DNA of 64,000 nt, taken from Solanum dulcamara. Taxonomy: Eukaryota; Streptophyta; Magnoliopsida; Solanales; Solanaceae. Made by a program: the position numbers and the translations under genes. This document shows positions 1 to 11,100 of the stretch, piece after piece. Numbering within the stretch: position 1 is the first letter of the stretch; the number at the start of each line of letters is the position of its first letter. The stretch covers positions 868,001 through 932,000 of the forward strand of contig NC_077242.1 of NCBI RefSeq assembly GCF_947179165.1, given 5' to 3'. The notes beneath the pieces are model-generated. The model was not told the DNA's origin. It saw nothing but the letters and a program-made list of their open reading frames with translations, and made no database searches.

Positions 1-612
1 AAATTAGTCTTGATTTGTTATTGTTTCTTGGTTTTTCTTGTGATTGATATTCTTGTTGCATTATCTAGCAATATTGTTAAAATAATCTTGGTGGGGTTTG
101 AGCTAGAATTAGAGCCACCATCAAATGAACCTTATTTATCAACCTCCCTCCAAGATTTTTGGGGAAATAGATGGAACCTCACCGTAACAAATACGCTGCG
201 TCACACAGTTTATTATCCAGTGAAGTCAGCATTATCGGAAGTTGTCGGTAAAACGTGGGCCCTACGTATTGCCGTGCTGGCAACTTTTGTCGTTTCTGGT
301 TTAATGCATGAGCTTTTGTTTTATTACGTTAATGGTGTGAGGCCTTCGTGGGAAATGACGGGCTTTTTTGTGTTACATGGGCTTTGTGTGATGGTGGAGA
401 TTGGAGTTAAGAGGGCTTTGAAGGACACGTGGCGGTTGCCGAGGTTTGTTTCGGGCCCATTAACGGTTGGGTTTGTGGTGGTTACTGCATTTGGGCTTTT
501 TTTCCCACCAATAATTAGGCATGGTGCTGATGAAAGGGTACTTGAAGAAGTTGGGTTTTGCTTTGAGTTCCTCAAAGATAAAATGCTTCAATTTGTTGGT
601 TATTTTAGATAA
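1..612 (+). CDS. Wax synthase-like / long-chain-alcohol O-fatty-acyltransferase, C-terminal part (5' truncated by window)
   Basis: The reading frame is open from base 1 to the stop at 610-612, about 203 residues, so the N-terminal half lies outside the window. The visible part begins with a hydrophobic helix and then carries the plant wax synthase (MBOAT) block EPPSNEPYLSTSLQDFWGNR. After this comes SGLMHELLFYY, whose His is the predicted catalytic residue of membrane-bound O-acyltransferases, and two more hydrophobic segments (around FFVLHGLCVMVEIGV and LTVGFVVVTAFGLFF). Family role: ER-membrane transfer of an acyl-CoA chain to a fatty alcohol or sterol, giving wax or steryl esters. Members are usually about 340-350 aa and often intronless, which fits the uninterrupted frame. 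The exact acceptor (alcohol or sterol) cannot be told from sequence. No degeneration is seen in the visible part. Confidence 0.88.
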   Translation, partial: KLVLICYCFLVFLVIDILVALSSNIVKIILVGFELELEPPSNEPYLSTSLQDFWGNRWNLTVTNTLRHTVYYPVKSALSEVVGKTWALRIAVLATFVVSGLMHELLFYYVNGVRPSWEMTGFFVLHGLCVMVEIGVKRALKDTWRLPRFVSGPLTVGFVVVTAFGLFFPPIIRHGADERVLEEVGFCFEFLKDKMLQFVGYFR

Positions 613-1077
613 AATTTTCTTATTGTGGCTACTACTAGAAATGCTGATTTGTGCATTTTGGATAATTGTACTTTTCACTTTAGGTATTTGATATATTATT
701 ATTGTTATATATAACTTTTATGAGAATTGAAGTGAAAAATTGAATGCCGTCGTTTACTAGACACGGCGAACACATTGTGCATTTCTAGTGTTTTGCTCGT
801 GGAGAGAGGAATACGGCAAAGTGGGTTCGTCTCACTTATGCTCATTTCTGTTTTAGAAGTCAGAACTTATATTGAATATCTTCCACTTGATTTAAAATAT
901 ATACGGCTCAAGCAAAAAATACTGTGCCTTAAGTGGCTATTTGGTAAATCAATCGAAAGAGTCAGTCCATTGGGCTAGCCCAAGTCCAATAATTCTGGGC
1001 TGGACTTGAAATTTAGGCCCATTTATGGACTGAAACAGCGTACAGCTAAGGTCTGGGTTAATCACAGTAAAAATACA

Positions 1078-1267
1078 GAATTCGTTATTTCGAATTTATA
1101 TAAAAATAGCTTAATTATCCGTGAATTATACAAAGTAGTGAATTATATAAATTCATGAATTATACAAATCCGTAAATTATAAACTATAGCTACAGTCCAT
1201 AAATATGTAAACTATAGCAAATAAGCCTAATTAAATTTATTGTCGTGGTTATTTGCGAAATTTCTCC
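1078..1267. repeat. Fragment of AT-rich foldback MITE with GTATAA/TTATAC-type repeats
   Basis: The segment repeats variants of 'gaattatac(a)aa' and 'actatagc', and ends with TTATTTGCGAAATTTCTCC. The same vocabulary and end (TTATTCGCGTAATTTTCC) are seen in larger copies at 20113-20506 and 44260-44668, so this is read as a truncated copy of the same family. The left boundary is approximate. Confidence 0.5.
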
Positions 1268-2187
1268 TTAATTTTTTAGGCCATTGCTTAGATATTATCT
1301 TTATTTTTAGAAGTTACGAAGATTTAGCCTTTTTGACATCACCCTTTTGAATAACGTTAAACTATATGGTTAAATGTCTGTTCATATATTTTTTAATTTT
1401 ACCAATAAAACATTAAACTATCATTTATACTTGTTCCAGATAAAACAATAAACATTCATTTGCATATTTTTTGTATCTTGTTCAGCATAACCATTTTTCC
1501 ATACTAATAATATATTCATAGTACTCCTTTTTTTTTTTTTTTTTTTTCATATTCCCTTTGTTAAAAAATCCTTGCAGCTCATTCCATGTCCCTTCTTTTT
1601 CAACCCACCCCCTCTTATCTATTTTTGCCTTTCTTTTTTTGTTTGTTTTCTATACTTTCTTTTTTCTTTATCTATTTATTATTTTAAGTTTACTCCAATT
1701 GTTTGAAAAAATAAATAATGTTAACACAAGTACTCAAGAAGAAACTTCATGATCCAATAAAATGAGAAAATGTAATCTAAGTGAACTTGTATATAAAGCA
1801 AATTCATCCATCCATCTATCTGAATACTCCCTCCATTTCAACTCATAAATTCTTTTCAATTTGATCAATGATGAGAGGAAGGTATTTTGAAAATCATTTT
1901 TTTTAATTGAATTGAGATGTTTGAATAAAACTCGTCAAATAAAATATTAAGATATTAAAATGATGGAAATTTGAATATTTATTAAGCTACATAACCTAAT
2001 TAAATAGATTGAGAATATAAAAAAGACGAATTATTATTTGTCTAACACACATACTTAGTAAGATAGTGGGAGTGTAACACCACCTTTATTAAAAGTGGTA
2101 AATAAAAGAATATGATTTCCTCATTAAGTCCATATACAAGAGAAAAGTGAGAGGAGTAAAAACAAAATATTTATTTGTTCTAATCTA

Positions 2188-2196
2188 AAACCCTAA
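2188..2196 (+). promoter_or_regulatory. Telo-box in FtsZ1 leader/promoter
   Basis: AAACCCTAA lies 58 bases before the FtsZ1 ATG (2254). Telo-boxes of this sequence are common close to transcription starts of plant genes active in dividing cells, which would suit a plastid-division gene. Function here is inference. No clear TATA box is placed with confidence. Confidence 0.4.
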
Positions 2197-2253
2197 ACAA
2201 TCACTAGAGAAATTTGTTTGCTAGATTTTTTTTTTTCCTCAGAGAAAGCAACA

Positions 2254-5200
2254 ATGGCGATTTTAGGGCTATCAAATCCAGCAGAATTAACTTCTTCTCC
2301 GTTTTCTTCCTTAGCTTTTTCCCATAGGCTGCATTCTTCCTTCATTCCTAAACAATGCTTCTTCACCGGAGCTCGCCGGAAAAGTTCATGCCGGCCTCAA
2401 CGTTTCAGCATTTCGAGTTCATTTACTCCGATGGATTCTGCTAAGATTAAGGTCGTCGGCGTCGGTGGCGGTGGTAATAATGCCGTTAACCGTATGATTG
2501 GTAGTGGCTTACAGGTATCTATCCTCTTTTACTTTCTTCTTTATTTCTTTTTTGTTCCTTTTTCCCAATTTCGTTGCTTTATGGTTAAAAAAAATTGATT
2601 CTTGCCGTAGTACCTTATCTACTATTCCAAGTTTTGTTGTTTTCTCAGTGTTTTTGTGTGCTTTATCCAATAAAAAGAAAAAAAAGGATAGTCATGGATT
2701 ATTATTTTTTTGGTATTTGTTCATCTTGTATATACATATTTAAGCAAATGTTTTCAAATTAGCTAGCCATTGAAACTCCAAAAGCATTGAGGATAGAAAT
2801 GAATGTTAAAAGAAAAAGGAATATGTTTCACCAAAAAAATTGGATTTCAGTTGTTGTATATGGACTCAGTAAACAATGTGGCAGCGAGAATTTTTGTTTG
2901 GTTCATATTTTAAATATTATACAAGTCATGAATCTTGATAATTCTGATTTTGAAGTTCTAGTTGGTTTTTTTATGGATATGAAAAAGACTTTCAATATTT
3001 CAACCTTCAGAATATGACTGGTCGCCTGTTTCTGGCTTCTTTAATTGGTTTTGGGAACCACTCTGCCTTCAGTGAGGCGTTAACTTGTTTTTGTACACAA
3101 TTTCCTGCTATTTTGTCAATTGTTGCATCAAAGTTTGTATCTCATTACATAATGAAGAAATAATAATAGAGAGATATTTTATAGGCTTTGTTATACATGC
3201 TTGGCGGGAACAAGACCAGGGACTATGCTCTATTTTTTTGTTCCTGCCCAAGGGCGGAGCTACCGTGTAACATGGGGGTTTGGGCGAACCTGGTAGTTTT
3301 GGCCTAGACCCTGTATTTGTACTAAACGCTCAGGAAACAAACATATAGTTGTTAACGTGTGAAATAACATACAAAAACAAGTGGATAGATCAGTGGTGCG
3401 TGCACGAACTGCGAAGCTCTTGTGTCCCCTAGATAGGTGGGTTAGAAACTTGGTAGTTGCACCTCATTTGTAGTTAATTTTTTGCTATATATGCTTTCTT
3501 TAATAAAAACTAAAGAAACGAATATATAGTTGTCAATGTGTGAAACAACACACAATAACAAGCGGCTAGTTTAGGGGTGCGTGTGCGGGCTGCAAAGCTC
3601 TTGTGTCCCCTAGATATGTAGGTTCGAAACTCGGTAGTTGCACGGCATTTGTAGTTGATATTTTGCTATATATGCTCTCTTTCTAAAAGAGAATATTCAT
3701 TACACTCTTCTAGTTTCTATAGGTCTTTTTTTTTCTTTGTATATGCATTTTTTTTCTTTTCGAAAAAGAAAAACACACAAAATTGATAATTGAAAAAAAA
3801 AGAAAGCAAATTGTTGTACTGCGGTGCCAACGGCCATTTATCATTTTCGAAACTTGACAACTCCCGCGTGCAATTATAATGATAGTACTTGTATTTATGT
3901 AGCGTTCAAGTAGTTTTTCATATTTAGTTTGTCGTTTTTTAAAAATATATTTTAATATCAGTACTTGCTTGTTAGTTTGACGCTTGTTATACATTAGCTT
4001 GAGGGATTGTCTTGTCTTAAAATTCAGAACCCACAAACCTAAAATCCTGGCTCTGCCTCTGTAATCCTTCCTTTACTTTAGAACATAGGATCTCAAAATC
4101 AATCCTCTTCCTTCATTCGACTTGATATTTCCTTTTATCCTAGCAACAAAGTAGTTACACTTGGATTCTCTGTAACCATCAAAGGATTGACTTTTGGGCA
4201 TTTTGTTTGACTGCCTAATTCTCTTGATGTTGCATTCTAATTCTTTATCTTCCAGAAAAGGGTATGTTGGAATACAATGCCATTACAAGGTTGCATGTGT
4301 AATTTTAGTGCTGTTTAACAAATTTGTGCCATGAAGAGAAGCTGGAAATCCCTTACAAATAAAGAAAAGGAAAGCTAGAAATTTCTTATGGTCTATAGAA
4401 TTTTTCGATCAGCTAGCTTTTTGTTATTATTTTTTCTGAAAATTAGTTGAGATGCCATGTCATGATCCCATCCCTTCATTTCATATGACGAATCTAAATG
4501 CTGCTTGTCCAAAATAGGGTGTTGACTTCTATGCTATAAACACGGATGCTCAAGCACTGGTACAGTCTGCTGCCGAGAACCCACTTCAAATTGGAGAACT
4601 TCTGACTCGTGGGCTTGGTTAGCACTCTTTTGTCTCTTTATAAAGAAATTACTCTTTCACACTCTTCAAGCTGCTTTTCATTAATCAAATCTCAACCTTG
4701 TTAAAATAACTTCGGCAGAAGCTAACATTAAGGCAGTTATACTCTATCCTGACTTTAGAAAATGACATAGTATCACTGTACCTATTACCTATTTGTAATC
4801 ATGTTGTGTCAGATGTTGCTCTAGATGTAGATGCCTTTTGTTTTACTGTTGATTTTGAGGCTTATGTTTAACGATCTAACAAGTGCGACATCTTTATGCT
4901 TCTTGATTAGCTAGTTAACTCTTTTTCATCAGAAAAAGATGTGCTAGTTAACTCTTTCTTTATTGGTAATGATTTGTTAAGTAAGTCGCTTTTAGAGATG
5001 CAGGTACTGGTGGCAATCCTCTTTTAGGGGAACAGGCAGCGGAGGAGTCAAAAGAAGCTATTGCAAATTCTCTAAAAGGTTCAGATATGGTTTTCATAAC
5101 AGCAGGAATGGGTGGAGGTACAGGATCTGGTGCTGCTCCTGTCGTGGCTCAAATAGCAAAAGAAGCAGGTTATTTGACTGTTGGTGTTGTTACATATCCA

Positions 5201-7196
5201 TTCAGCTTTGAAGGACGTAAAAGATCCGTGCAGGCAGGTGCCATTTTCCGTTCCTTGGAGAATAGTCATATACTTCTTTTCCTGGACTTTTAGGTTTTTT
5301 TTCACTCCACGTCAATTAGAATAGGTTGAAGCATGTTAGGATGTTCCAGCTTTAAAAAGGAAGGAGGATATCCAAGACGATAAAAAAGGTTGCAAGAAAA
5401 TAAAAAACAAGTAATTGGACTTTTTTTTTTTTTGTGTGTGTGTGTGGGTGGGGGTCTGTTTTAACTACCTGCATCAGTATCCAAAAAAGGAACCTCTTCG
5501 ACTAAGAGGTGGAAACCTTTTAGGAAGATGCATTTTTATTTCTATTGATTATTGGAGACATGCTTGATGTGGAAGGGAATGAGGTGAAGATGTTATTGAG
5601 TTGTATGGTGGCGACTTTATAGATGAACAGTTGAGATGCACAAGAAACTTACAGTGTTCCTTAATGTATCTAAAGGATATCAAGTGCTTTCTAAGGCAAA
5701 AGTGTTCACATGCTCAAGCCTGAACAAGATTCTGACTTTTCTAACTGCCTTCTTGTTTGTGCCAATGTCCTGCGTTCCTTGTCATAAAGTTTTTTGTTCA
5801 TAGGAATGTTTTATTCTCCTGTCGTCCATAGTCTTTCATGTTTCTAATTTGAACTTATTGACCGATAGGCTCTGGAAGCAATTGAAAAACTTCAGAAGAA
5901 TGTTGACACTCTTATAGTAATTCCCAATGATCGTCTACTAGATATTGCCGATGAGCAGACACCACTTCAAGATGCTTTTCTTCTTGCAGATGATGTATTA
6001 CGTCAAGGTGTCCAAGGAATATCTGATATAATCACTGTGAGTTCCTTTGTGAAAAAACAGCATCTCTTTTCTTTTAATGATATGCTGAAAGTCTTCTTTG
6101 TATAATATAAATGTATAATGTCATTGTATTGGTTATGTTATTTTACTAAGAGCCTGTTTGGATTGGCTTATGACTTATAAGCCAAAAGTCATAAGTTAGA
6201 AATTCTAGCTTATGGCTTTTGGCTTATTTTTGTTATTTTAGCTTATAAACAAGTGCTTATAATCAGTTTTTATTTTATCCACACACTATAAAACTGCTTA
6301 AAAGCTATTTTGACTTAAAAACACCTAAAATAAGCCAATCCAAACAAAGCTCTAAATTCCCAAAACACACTTGCAGACACTCAACCAACACAAAAAGGGT
6401 CTATTTCTTTTATGATGGACTTTTTTCTGTACTTCATATTTTTAGAAGTTGCATCTGTTTAATATCATATCAAAAAAGTTCTCCCATTAAAAAAGGATTG
6501 CAAATGTCCGTATTTGCAATGTACCATGTTAATATCTTTATCGTAGTATGCATTATAAATCTAGATATAATATGAACTGGTCCTTTTTCGGTAGATTCCT
6601 GGGCTTGTGAATGTGGATTTCGCTGATGTAAAGGCGGTGATGAAAGACTCTGGAACGGCTATGCTTGGAGTTGGGGTTTCATCAAGCAAGAACCGAGCTG
6701 AAGAAGCAGCCGAACAAGCAACTCTGGCCCCTCTAATTGGGTCGTCAATTCAATCTGCAACTGGGGTAGTATATAACATTACTGGAGGAAAAGACATAAC
6801 TTTGCAAGAAGTGAATAGGGTGTCCCAGGTGATGATGGACTTCTTTTGCTTTCTTTTATTATCTATACCTCAGAAGTATTAAGGAAACCTTCAGCTCTAT
6901 ATATTAAATGTTGGTAATATTTCTCACAGGTTGTTACCAGTCTGGCTGATCCTTCTGCTAACATCATATTTGGTGCTGTTGTTGATGAGCGCTACAATGG
7001 CGAAATACACGTGACAATAATTGCAACTGGTTTCACCCAGTCGTTTCAGAAGACGCTTCTATCTGACCCACGAGGAGCAAAGCTACTCGAGAAGGGCTCA
7101 GCAATGAAAGAAAGCATGGCATCACCTGTTACCCTAAGATCATCAAACTCACCTTCGACAACCTCAAGGACACCTACTCGAAGGCTGTTCTTTTAG
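2254..7196 (+). CDS. FTSZ1: Chloroplast division GTPase FtsZ1
   Basis: Six exons: 2254-2514, 4518-4617, 5004-5233, 5869-6036, 6595-6828, 6930-7196, giving 419 aa. FtsZ1 is the tubulin-like GTPase that polymerises into the stromal Z-ring and is imported into chloroplasts. Residues 1 to about 58 form a Ser-rich transit peptide. The nucleotide-binding loop GGGGNNAVN lies at about 71-79 and the tubulin signature GMGGGTGSG at 154-162. Nearly every residue after 60 matches the plant FtsZ1 family. The C-terminus is RRLFF, and the C-terminal ARC6-binding core peptide typical of FtsZ2 is absent, which supports FtsZ1 over FtsZ2. Start chosen: the only in-frame ATG before the transit peptide. Intron 3 is unusual: its donor is CAG/GCAGGT (a GC-AG intron). 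The first GT, four bases further on, would break the frame. Intron 1 carries a repeat element and intron 4 a MITE. The gene is convergent with TAF6. Confidence 0.97.
3247..4062. mobile_element. Probable non-autonomous DNA transposon in FtsZ1 intron 1 (gggcggagc / gctctgcctctg ends)
   Basis: Left end AAGGGCGGAGCTACC and right end GGCTCTGCCTCTG are imperfect inverted copies of the 'gaggcggagcc' terminus common in Solanaceae intron insertions. Next to the left end is 'ggtttgggcgaacctgg' and next to the right end 'ttcagaacccacaaacc', also typical of that family. I could not find a convincing target-site duplication. Its interior contains the tandem duplication described separately. Confidence 0.5.
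3332..3697 (+). repeat. Tandem duplication (2 x about 181 bp) with tRNA-like pol III B box
   Basis: Units begin at about 3332 and 3513 and share blocks such as AGCTCTTGTGTCCCCTAGAT and GTAGTTGATATTTTGCTATA with scattered mismatches. Each unit has a GTGCGTG stretch followed about 50 bases later by a B-box-like sequence: GGTTCGAAACT at 3621-3631 in the second copy, decayed to GGTTAGAAACT in the first. That arrangement resembles a tRNA-derived SINE head. Confidence 0.55.
6150..6352. mobile_element. Tourist-type (PIF/Harbinger) MITE in FtsZ1 intron 4
   Basis: 203 bp with terminal inverted repeats GAGCCTGTTTGGATTGGCTTA and TAAGCCAATCCAAACAAAGCTC, flanked on both sides by TAA (6147-6149 and 6353-6355), the 3-bp target duplication expected for PIF/Harbinger elements. 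The interior is foldback-like (taagccaaaagtcataag). It contains no ORF. Confidence 0.8.
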
Positions 7197-7867
7197 CTCC
7201 ATTTTATTTTTTTACAGCTTCATTACTCTCCTTTTTAGTTTCTTCCTTTGTATTTAGTATTTACATGTTTTGCTGAAGAGAACCGATTGATGTTTGCATG
7301 TGGCTGTAGAGATAGCGATTATTCTGTCAGAATTCAGATGCTTGCTTACTCTGCTGTGCTCTCTTGTGACATGCACGTTTTTACGCATGTAAAATGCTTA
7401 TACTTGTTGATTATTTTCTCTCCGATGAACGGTGGTACTCGTAAAATTAGCCAATTAGGTTGGAAAACTTTGCTCTCCACTGCTTTAATCGTTACATTAC
7501 GGATTACATTCAAGAAATATATCGTATGAAGTTGCACAAAATGGATCAGTTAAATGCTAATTTCATAGCAACAGAATGGCTATGGAATTACACAGCCCAG
7601 AGAGGATGATAACAGATGAGTTGGCAATCGAGGCAGATAAGAGTTAAAGCTTTTGGATTCTAGACTGCATGTTTATCAAGTTTTTGACAAATATTTACAT
7701 GTTCAGGGAAATTCTTAACAATACTGGGTTGTGGACCAAAGCTACAAACTTATCAAAGATAAGCAGATAACCACACCTGTTTGAAGACATGATGTGAAAA
7801 AACATTATTCTTGCACATTCATATTTCCACATCCCGGCCGAAGCCAAGATATGAAAATTTTATCTTT

Positions 7868-7948
7868 AAAAGGTTGGGGTAAGGTCAACGAACACATCAC
7901 CCTCCTCAGACTCCACTTGAGAGATTGCACCGGATATGTTGTTGTTGG
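7868..7948 (+). repeat. TS-SINE / RTE-LINE-type 3' tail in FtsZ1-TAF6 spacer
   Basis: Matches the Solanaceae module 'ggggtaaggt..gcgtacac..accctcc.cagac.ccactt..g.gattacac.gg.tatgttgttgttg' with several substitutions, ending in a short TTG run. It lies between the convergent 3' ends of FtsZ1 and TAF6, possibly inside a 3'UTR. The rest of 7197-8116 shows only UTR-like sequence. Confidence 0.6.
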
Positions 7949-8116
7949 CCAAAGCTATTGAATCTCGGACATCATTTCTAAAGGATGGGGTCAAAGTAGA
8001 AAGAAAATGTAGTGTATATTAAAACGCTAGAAACATTATTACCCACAGATGTGAACAATATAGTTGCCTTTCATTTATGCGAATCACACCATCTCATTAC
8101 AGCAACTAGAAGAGGA

Positions 8117-11100
8117 TCACAAAAAGATTGACAATTCAGGGGAAGGTGCAAAGAACAACATACTTTCACCAAAATATTCAAATAGAGGTGGCAACAAATT
8201 TGCAGCATCCATATCCTTCTTCCAGGCCTGACCAGGAGCAGCTGGTGCGTTTTGGCTTTGCCCATCGGTAATCTCCCTTCTGCTGGTTCTCGTCACATTG
8301 GTCACATTCTTATTTTGCAAATCTTGTGGCTTTGACGATAAATCCTCATCTGTAACACCCAATATTGTGGCCTGTCCACCAGTAGCTCCTTGTATGTCTA
8401 CTGGCAAAGAATCTGATAGCATTGGTGTGGGACCATCTGTCACTAATTTTTTGGTTGGCGGCTCTGAGATCATGTTGTCCATGCTCGTTTTGCGTTTGTC
8501 TAGACAATTATGAAACGGCATTGAGAGAAGTGTGTTGATAATCAAGGATGACAAAAGTAACATTTAACACGAATTAGCATCTGCCATAAGACATTCATGG
8601 AATAGGACTTCATGGAAACACACAGAATCAATAATGCAAAAGATTATAGGAATATACAGATATACACAAAATATTTCTTCACCGTAGATGCTTTAAGATA
8701 TTTGAGGCTTACTGATATGTGAGAGCACTAAATCCGTCAAAGGTGTTTCAGACAGAAAAATGCTTGCGTTCTAAATTTAGCACAATTTCCACATGTTATC
8801 ATAAAAAGAGAAGCCAATCTGATCCAGAAATAAGATATAAATAAGTATCGAGATCTATCCTACAGAACATATCATTCTCAGAACCAATTTTGCATTGACA
8901 GTTAGAGCAGAAAAACATACTTAGCGGACAACTAAACACAAATATTTCAAAAACCTGAGTTAAGCAAGGATAGAATAAGTAAACTTCAAGACGTACTCGA
9001 CAATGTAGTCAAGACTTTCAATTTACTCTTCAGGAATGTCCAATTTGATGGAGATAGAGATGCAGGAAGCATCTTGAAATGCTCATACATGCATAGACCC
9101 GCAGAGCACTGTAAACGAAAACACAATTGGAAGAGTTTTCATCAGTGATATAGAAGATTAATCCTAAAAGACAATTCATGTTAGGCGGCGTAAAACATCA
9201 CAAAGAAATAAGTTGACGAAATGATAAAGAAAAATGCTAGGATCATGCAAGCAAGCTACCATTAAGGCCCCATACACACGCCAAGCTTCATATCTCTTCA
9301 CTTCATTTTTTTGTTTCTCAAACTGCATTTCTGGCTCCAACAATCGCAAATAAGCTTCAAGATTTGGCAGCACAAGCAGGCGAACCTACACAAAATTTAT
9401 AAGCATCACAGATTGCTACAACAAAAAGTTGCACCTCAGTCTCAAACAATTTTGGGTCAGCTATATGAATCTAAATTGACCATGTTCTCCATTTAAACAT
9501 TACAGATTGCTTATATCTTAAATTTTAGAAATAATGAAAAGATAAAAGAAATACAGGGATATCAAGGAGATACCACACCAGGTCCAAGAGCTGCTAGCCC
9601 TTGAATTGCCCCATAATGCTGTGGCAGTGCCTTAGCTGGATCAAGATAAGCATGCAGCAAAGTCTTTGTGACACGTGGCTGGAGACTGTGATAGACATGA
9701 CCATATCTGCGCAGCTATAACTTGTGAACGACCGAGATTTAACCAAGATCATGGAAGTGAATGACCAACAATAGCCAAGCACTATCGTTCAAGCAGATTA
9801 AGAAATGCTTTACACGTGTCAACAATTATACAGATATATAACCACCCTCTTCCCCTGAGACTCCATAAAAATAGTAGGCGGCATAGGAGATGCATGCTTT
9901 CTTAGCCTTTAATGAATCAAAACCAAGAGAATGACTAAATAAAGAGCTCCCTACCGCCTGCATATTAAAGCAATTAACTTTGCTGTGAAGTCCCTTAGTT
10001 CCCAATGGTTGTCAGAGAATTTATTCCCCAGCCTTTTCGCAACAAGGCATGTCATTACAGACGGCATCGACTGGTGCAACTGGAAAGATTAACAAGAGAA
10101 TCATCAGATGCAACTATAGCAACATCATGCAGCCCAAAGCCCAACGTTGCAGGATTAAGCCCAAACCAACTTCCCAGTTATGCATAAGACACTAATTTAA
10201 TGAACAAAGCTAAGTTACTTGGACTCTTCACTTTCGATGCCGTACCCGTGTCAGATTCTCCAAAAATACACAACTTTTGGAGAATCCGACACACACCCGT
10301 TGACATTTATGAAGAGTCTGAGCAACATAGGAACAAAGTAATTTAAGAACTTATTCAGAGTAAAGAAATATTAATGTTGTTCATGAAAGCTAACTCCATC
10401 TCTTTTCTTAACGGACATCTACTTAGTTGTCCACCATGATTCTCCAGATACATATTAAGGTTTGAGAAATCCAATTATAAAAATGATATCTAGCTTTATA
10501 GAGTTAGTTTTTCTTAATGTTTTATCCAGTATCCTTTTAGAAAAACAAAATTAATAAATAACATCAAATAATTTTAAAACACGGTCATCAAGGATAACCA
10601 GCTTTATAACGATAGAGGTTATAAACATTTATCCTGCATCCCTTGAAAAATAGAAGGATAAATATAACGAAGTAAATGGCACTGAGATATCAGCAATGGA
10701 CTCACATATGGTTCAATATGTAAATGAGAATTCTGAAGAAGGCTCCAGACCAGCCTCATCAAAGCAAAAAGGAGATCAAAATTATTCAAATTCCGTGCAA
10801 CCTGACATAAAACAGAATATCATTACATCATTTATCTCACCTACAAATGTAACATTACTAAACTTGAATTCACCTAAACCTACCTCATCAGCAACAAAAT
10901 ATGTGAAGTAAGGAACTAAAGGATGGAGCCCAGGGTCTGTTGCTAAGCTTGCTAAAGCTTCTTTGAAGAGAGGGGAGTTGGATCTATTCACGGTAAGCTC
11001 TGTAATCTTGTCATAATAAAGCTGCAAAACAACCAAAGATGCATAAGGATAGAATCATATAGGATGGGCAAAGAGGACCCAACCATATTGGTCAACGTGT

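Larger units (their letters stand above)
613..2253. other. Intergenic region between the acyltransferase and FtsZ1
   Basis: AT-rich spacer with no gene that I can support. It holds a fragment of an AT-rich MITE (1078-1267), a long T run near 1528-1548, and a MITE-like start (CTCCCTCCATTTCAACTCA at about 1826) without a clear matching end. The FtsZ1 promoter and leader lie in its last few hundred bases. Confidence 0.6.

Noticed and set aside
3610..3645. Functional tRNA gene suggested by GGTTCGAAACT
   Set aside because: No cloverleaf with proper acceptor and anticodon stems can be drawn; better read as a tRNA-derived repeat.
5234..5240. Canonical GT donor for FtsZ1 intron 3 at 5238
   Set aside because: Adds four bases and shifts the frame away from the conserved FtsZ sequence in exon 4.
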